A program made the translations under genes and the position numbers. DNA of 8,106 nt from Bacteroidales bacterium (GTDB lineage Bacteria; Bacteroidota; Bacteroidia; Bacteroidales; VadinHA17), in NCBI GenBank assembly GCA_003155705.1, contig PMEC01000236.1:13555-21660 (forward strand). Direction: 5' to 3'. The notes beneath the pieces are model-generated. The model ran no database searches. It was not told the origin of the DNA and worked only from the letters and a program-made list of their open reading frames with translations. Below, piece by piece: positions 5,265 through 8,106 of this stretch. Within the stretch, counting starts at the first letter, position 1. Each line of letters begins with the position of its first letter.

Positions 5265-8075
5265 ATGAAAAATGCCAAGACTCTCCTTATTCTGGTTTCT
5301 ACCTTACTGATAACCGTTTGCATAAATGCGCAGACAGACCTGATCCGACAAGTGCCGCTGGATCCTGAAATAAAAACCGGAAAACTTGAAAATGGATTGA
5401 CTTACTTTATAAGACATAATAAAGAACCTGAAAAACGGGCCAGCTTTTATTTCATTCAGGATGTTGGAGCGCTGCTTGAAAATGATAATCAAAACGGACT
5501 GGCTCACTTCCTCGAACATATGGCATTTAACGGGACTCTTCATTTCCCAGGAAAAGGGATAATTAGCTCTCTTGAAAAACACGGTGTCGCTTTCGGAACA
5601 AATATAAATGCCTATACCGGACAGGATGAGACAATTTACAATTTGAGCGATGTTCCTGTAGATTCTCCCGGACTAATGGATTCATGTCTCCTGGCTATGT
5701 ATGACTGGTCGCATTTTATAAGTCTGGATGAAAAGGAAATAGATGCGGAAAGGCCAGTTATTACTGAGGAATGGCGAACAAGAAGAGATGCAGATTTCAG
5801 GATGAGTAAACAATATCTGCCGGTTCTGCTGAAGGATTCCAAATATGCAATCAGAGATGTCATCGGAGATCTTGAAGTTATTAAGAATTTCAGCTATGAT
5901 ACCATCAGGAAATTCTATCACGATTGGTATCGTCCCGATTTACAGGCTGTTGCTGTTGTGGGAGATTTTGACCCAAATGAAATGGAAAAGAAGATCAAAG
6001 CTCAGTTTTCACAATTGAAGCCAGTAGAGAATCCACTTACAAGACCGGTTTTTGAAGTTCCACCGCATAAAGAGATTTTTTATGCTCTGGCAACCGATAA
6101 GGAAGCCTCTCAGTCATCGGTAGATATTTATATCCTTAGTAAGGGCACTGATCCTTCAAATAAGGATCTGGGTTATCTCCGTGAACAGATACTTGTCCGT
6201 CTGATGAATGCAATGATGAGAACCAGGATTAATGATCTGCTGCAAAAAGGGAATCCACCGTTTGTGTCAGGTGCCATAAGATATTCCGAACTGGTAAGAG
6301 GCTATGATGTTCTTAACATCTCAGCAACTGCGAAACCAAATCAGGAAGATCTGGCCCTCCAGGCAATTTATACGGAGGCTGAACGCGCAAAAAGGTCGGG
6401 CTTTACCAAAGCTGAACTGGACAGGGCAAAGGCAGATCTTCTTACAAACTATGATAACTATTTTAAACAGAAGGATAAAATATCCAATGATACATATATT
6501 GAAAGTGTTCAGGAATATTTCCTTACCAAAGAGCCTGCTCCTTCAATTGATTTTGAATATGATTTTGTAAAAAATATTATACCCTCAGTTACGGAAGGTG
6601 AAATCTCTTCTCTTTTCAAAAGTTTGATGGTCGAAGATAATCGTGTAATAGTTGTAATGGGACCGGATGATAAAAATGTCAAACACCTTTCAGAATCGGA
6701 GGTAAAAGATATTATCAGGAAAGTTCAATCATCAGATATTGCCGCTTATCAGGACATAAAACTTGGGGTGTCACTTGTTAACGAAACCCTTCCGGGGGCA
6801 CGGGTAATTAAAACTGTTTTGCTGAAACAGTTCGGAGCTGTTGAATGGACCCTCGCAAATAAGGCAAAAGTCGTTTATAAAAAAGTTGATTTTGAAAAGG
6901 ATAATGTAATCCTGTCTGCTTATAGTTTAGGTGGAACTTCACTATATAATCTTGATACACTTCCCTCGGCAAACATGTTACCGGCAATTATAGGAACATA
7001 TGGGATCGGGGATTTTGATAATGTGACCCTGCAGAAAATGCTGTCAGGCAAAAAGGCAAGCGCCGGCATTAACCTGGGTGAGTTGACAGAAGGTATCTCC
7101 GGATCCTCAACGCCGAAGGATTTTGAAACAATGATGCAGCTGCTTTATCTGAGATTCGAAAAACCAAGATTCGACAAGGAAGCACATAATGCAATTATGA
7201 CGAGATATGATGCATTCCTTGCAAATATGGCGAAAGATCCTTCAAAGATCATGCAGGATTCAGTCTCACTTTATCTTACAAACTATAGCCCGAGAACCAT
7301 GGTGATGAATCCGGAGTTTCTCAAACTGGTCGATTTCGAAAAAGTAAAAAAGGTTTATACCGAAAGGTTTAGAAATGCTGCTGATTATACTTTCTTCATC
7401 GTTGGAAATATTTCTGAGGACACTGTAAGGCCAATGGTTGAAAAGTATATCGGTTCAATACAAGGGTACCCCGGAAAAGAAAACTGGATTGACAGAAAGG
7501 TAATGCCTCCCAAAGGAAAATTTTTAAAGGATGTGTCAATTCCTCTTACAGTTCCTAAAGCAACCGTTTTTATAAGCCATAACACAGCACTTAAATATAC
7601 CTCCTTCAACAATGTCACACTGAAAGTTATTCAGGGAATACTCGATATCGTCTTTACAGAAAAAGTGAGAGAAGAGGCAGGCGGCACATATGGCGTATCA
7701 TTGAATATCGGGTCCCAGAAATTTCCCGTTCAGGAAGCCACAGATCTCATTATGTTTGATTGCGATCCTGCAAAAGCCAATGATCTGAAAGCAATTATTT
7801 ACAAGGAGCTCGATAAGATAATCACTGTCGGACCCACCAAAGAAAACCTTGATAAAGCAGTGACCAATCTGCTGAAAAACAGGGAAGAATCCAAGCTGCA
7901 TAATTCATACTGGAGTAATGCTCTATATTCATATTATTATACCGGAATAGATGTAAATGATCCAAAAAACTATGAGGACATTCTGAAAAAACTTACTATT
8001 GACGATATAAAGAAAGTCGCCGGTATGTTTTTCTCAAAAGCAGATCTGGCTGATATAGTTTTCAGATCAAAGTAA
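5265..8075 (+). CDS. Secreted M16 (insulinase/pitrilysin) zinc peptidase, PqqL-like, second paralog
   Basis: This 936-residue protein aligns by eye along its whole length with the protein encoded at 1700-4513. Shared segments include IKTGKLENG near residue 37, WYRPDL at 221-226, AYSLGGTSLY at 552-561 and LSGKKA/LSGNTA. A signal peptide is likely: a hydrophobic stretch (6-20) then INA|QT, cleaved after residue 22. Cys19 is preceded by ITV, which is a poor lipobox. The zinc site is H81-x-x-E84-H85, with E162 in ERPVITEEW as third ligand; the spacing is one residue longer than in the paralog because of an extra residue near YNLSDVPVD (125-133). The C-terminal half lacks HxxEH but has R802 and Y809 in REEAGGTYG. 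An active periplasmic or outer-envelope peptidase for peptides or small proteins is inferred; the substrate is unknown. The start follows an A-rich leader (AAAATCAAA). Only 31 bases remain after the stop, with a possible ATG at 8096. Confidence 0.95.
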   Translation: MKNAKTLLILVSTLLITVCINAQTDLIRQVPLDPEIKTGKLENGLTYFIRHNKEPEKRASFYFIQDVGALLENDNQNGLAHFLEHMAFNGTLHFPGKGIISSLEKHGVAFGTNINAYTGQDETIYNLSDVPVDSPGLMDSCLLAMYDWSHFISLDEKEIDAERPVITEEWRTRRDADFRMSKQYLPVLLKDSKYAIRDVIGDLEVIKNFSYDTIRKFYHDWYRPDLQAVAVVGDFDPNEMEKKIKAQFSQLKPVENPLTRPVFEVPPHKEIFYALATDKEASQSSVDIYILSKGTDPSNKDLGYLREQILVRLMNAMMRTRINDLLQKGNPPFVSGAIRYSELVRGYDVLNISATAKPNQEDLALQAIYTEAERAKRSGFTKAELDRAKADLLTNYDNYFKQKDKISNDTYIESVQEYFLTKEPAPSIDFEYDFVKNIIPSVTEGEISSLFKSLMVEDNRVIVVMGPDDKNVKHLSESEVKDIIRKVQSSDIAAYQDIKLGVSLVNETLPGARVIKTVLLKQFGAVEWTLANKAKVVYKKVDFEKDNVILSAYSLGGTSLYNLDTLPSANMLPAIIGTYGIGDFDNVTLQKMLSGKKASAGINLGELTEGISGSSTPKDFETMMQLLYLRFEKPRFDKEAHNAIMTRYDAFLANMAKDPSKIMQDSVSLYLTNYSPRTMVMNPEFLKLVDFEKVKKVYTERFRNAADYTFFIVGNISEDTVRPMVEKYIGSIQGYPGKENWIDRKVMPPKGKFLKDVSIPLTVPKATVFISHNTALKYTSFNNVTLKVIQGILDIVFTEKVREEAGGTYGVSLNIGSQKFPVQEATDLIMFDCDPAKANDLKAIIYKELDKIITVGPTKENLDKAVTNLLKNREESKLHNSYWSNALYSYYYTGIDVNDPKNYEDILKKLTIDDIKKVAGMFFSKADLADIVFRSK

Positions 8076-8106
8076 AAAATTAATAATCAAATGGTATGAA
8101 CCCCAG

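Noticed and set aside
5265..5331. Lipoprotein signal with Cys19 in the plus-strand peptidase
   Set aside because: The residues before Cys19 are ITV, lacking the small residue expected at -1 of a lipobox; a signal peptidase I site after INA at residue 22 fits better and matches the paralog.
8096..8106. Possible start codon ATGAACCCC at the right edge
   Set aside because: Only three codons are visible, so a following gene can be neither supported nor excluded.

Overview
The window looks like a piece of a Bacteroidota chromosome, probably an environmental Bacteroidales or related lineage. The DNA is AT-rich. Start codons sit behind A-rich leaders without a clear Shine-Dalgarno sequence. The gene families (a bacterial GH3-type adenylating protein, a short deoxynucleoside kinase, PqqL-sized secreted M16 zinc peptidases) are ones I associate with this phylum. 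The gaps also hold several short palindromic repeats of a style common in Bacteroidota genomes. The assignment is inference from these traits; there is no marker gene.

Layout: positions 1-723 (+) are the C-terminal part of a GH3-family protein cut by the window edge. A 253-base gap follows, holding two arrays of degenerate 7-base units in inverted orientation (802-832 and 893-923). Next is an intact deoxynucleoside kinase (977-1591, +). It converges on a large M16 peptidase gene (1700-4513, -), and the short gap between them is almost filled by two GC-rich palindromes. A 751-base gap (4514-5264) then separates this gene from a second, full-length paralogous M16 peptidase (5265-8075, +) transcribed in the opposite direction. 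That gap holds three copies of a short repeat with the core GAGATYCCTC...GATGACA (the third inverted and with one base changed in the distal core), a perfect 21-bp stem-loop, and a weak inverted repeat nearer the second gene. The last 31 bases hold only a possible start codon too close to the edge to judge.

Function: the two M16 proteins are about 936 residues each, carry signal peptides, and keep the HxxEH zinc site, the downstream glutamate ligand and the C-terminal arginine/tyrosine pair. They are therefore predicted to be active envelope peptidases of the two-half clamshell type, like PqqL/FusC. The kinase belongs to purine/pyrimidine deoxynucleoside salvage. The GH3 protein probably activates a carboxylic acid by adenylation; its substrate is unknown. 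Nothing ties the GH3 and kinase genes functionally to the peptidases.

I found no convincing new multi-gene system. The parts most worth a second look are the repeat-rich gap between the divergent peptidase genes, the inverted heptamer arrays, and the pair of apparently active peptidase paralogs.
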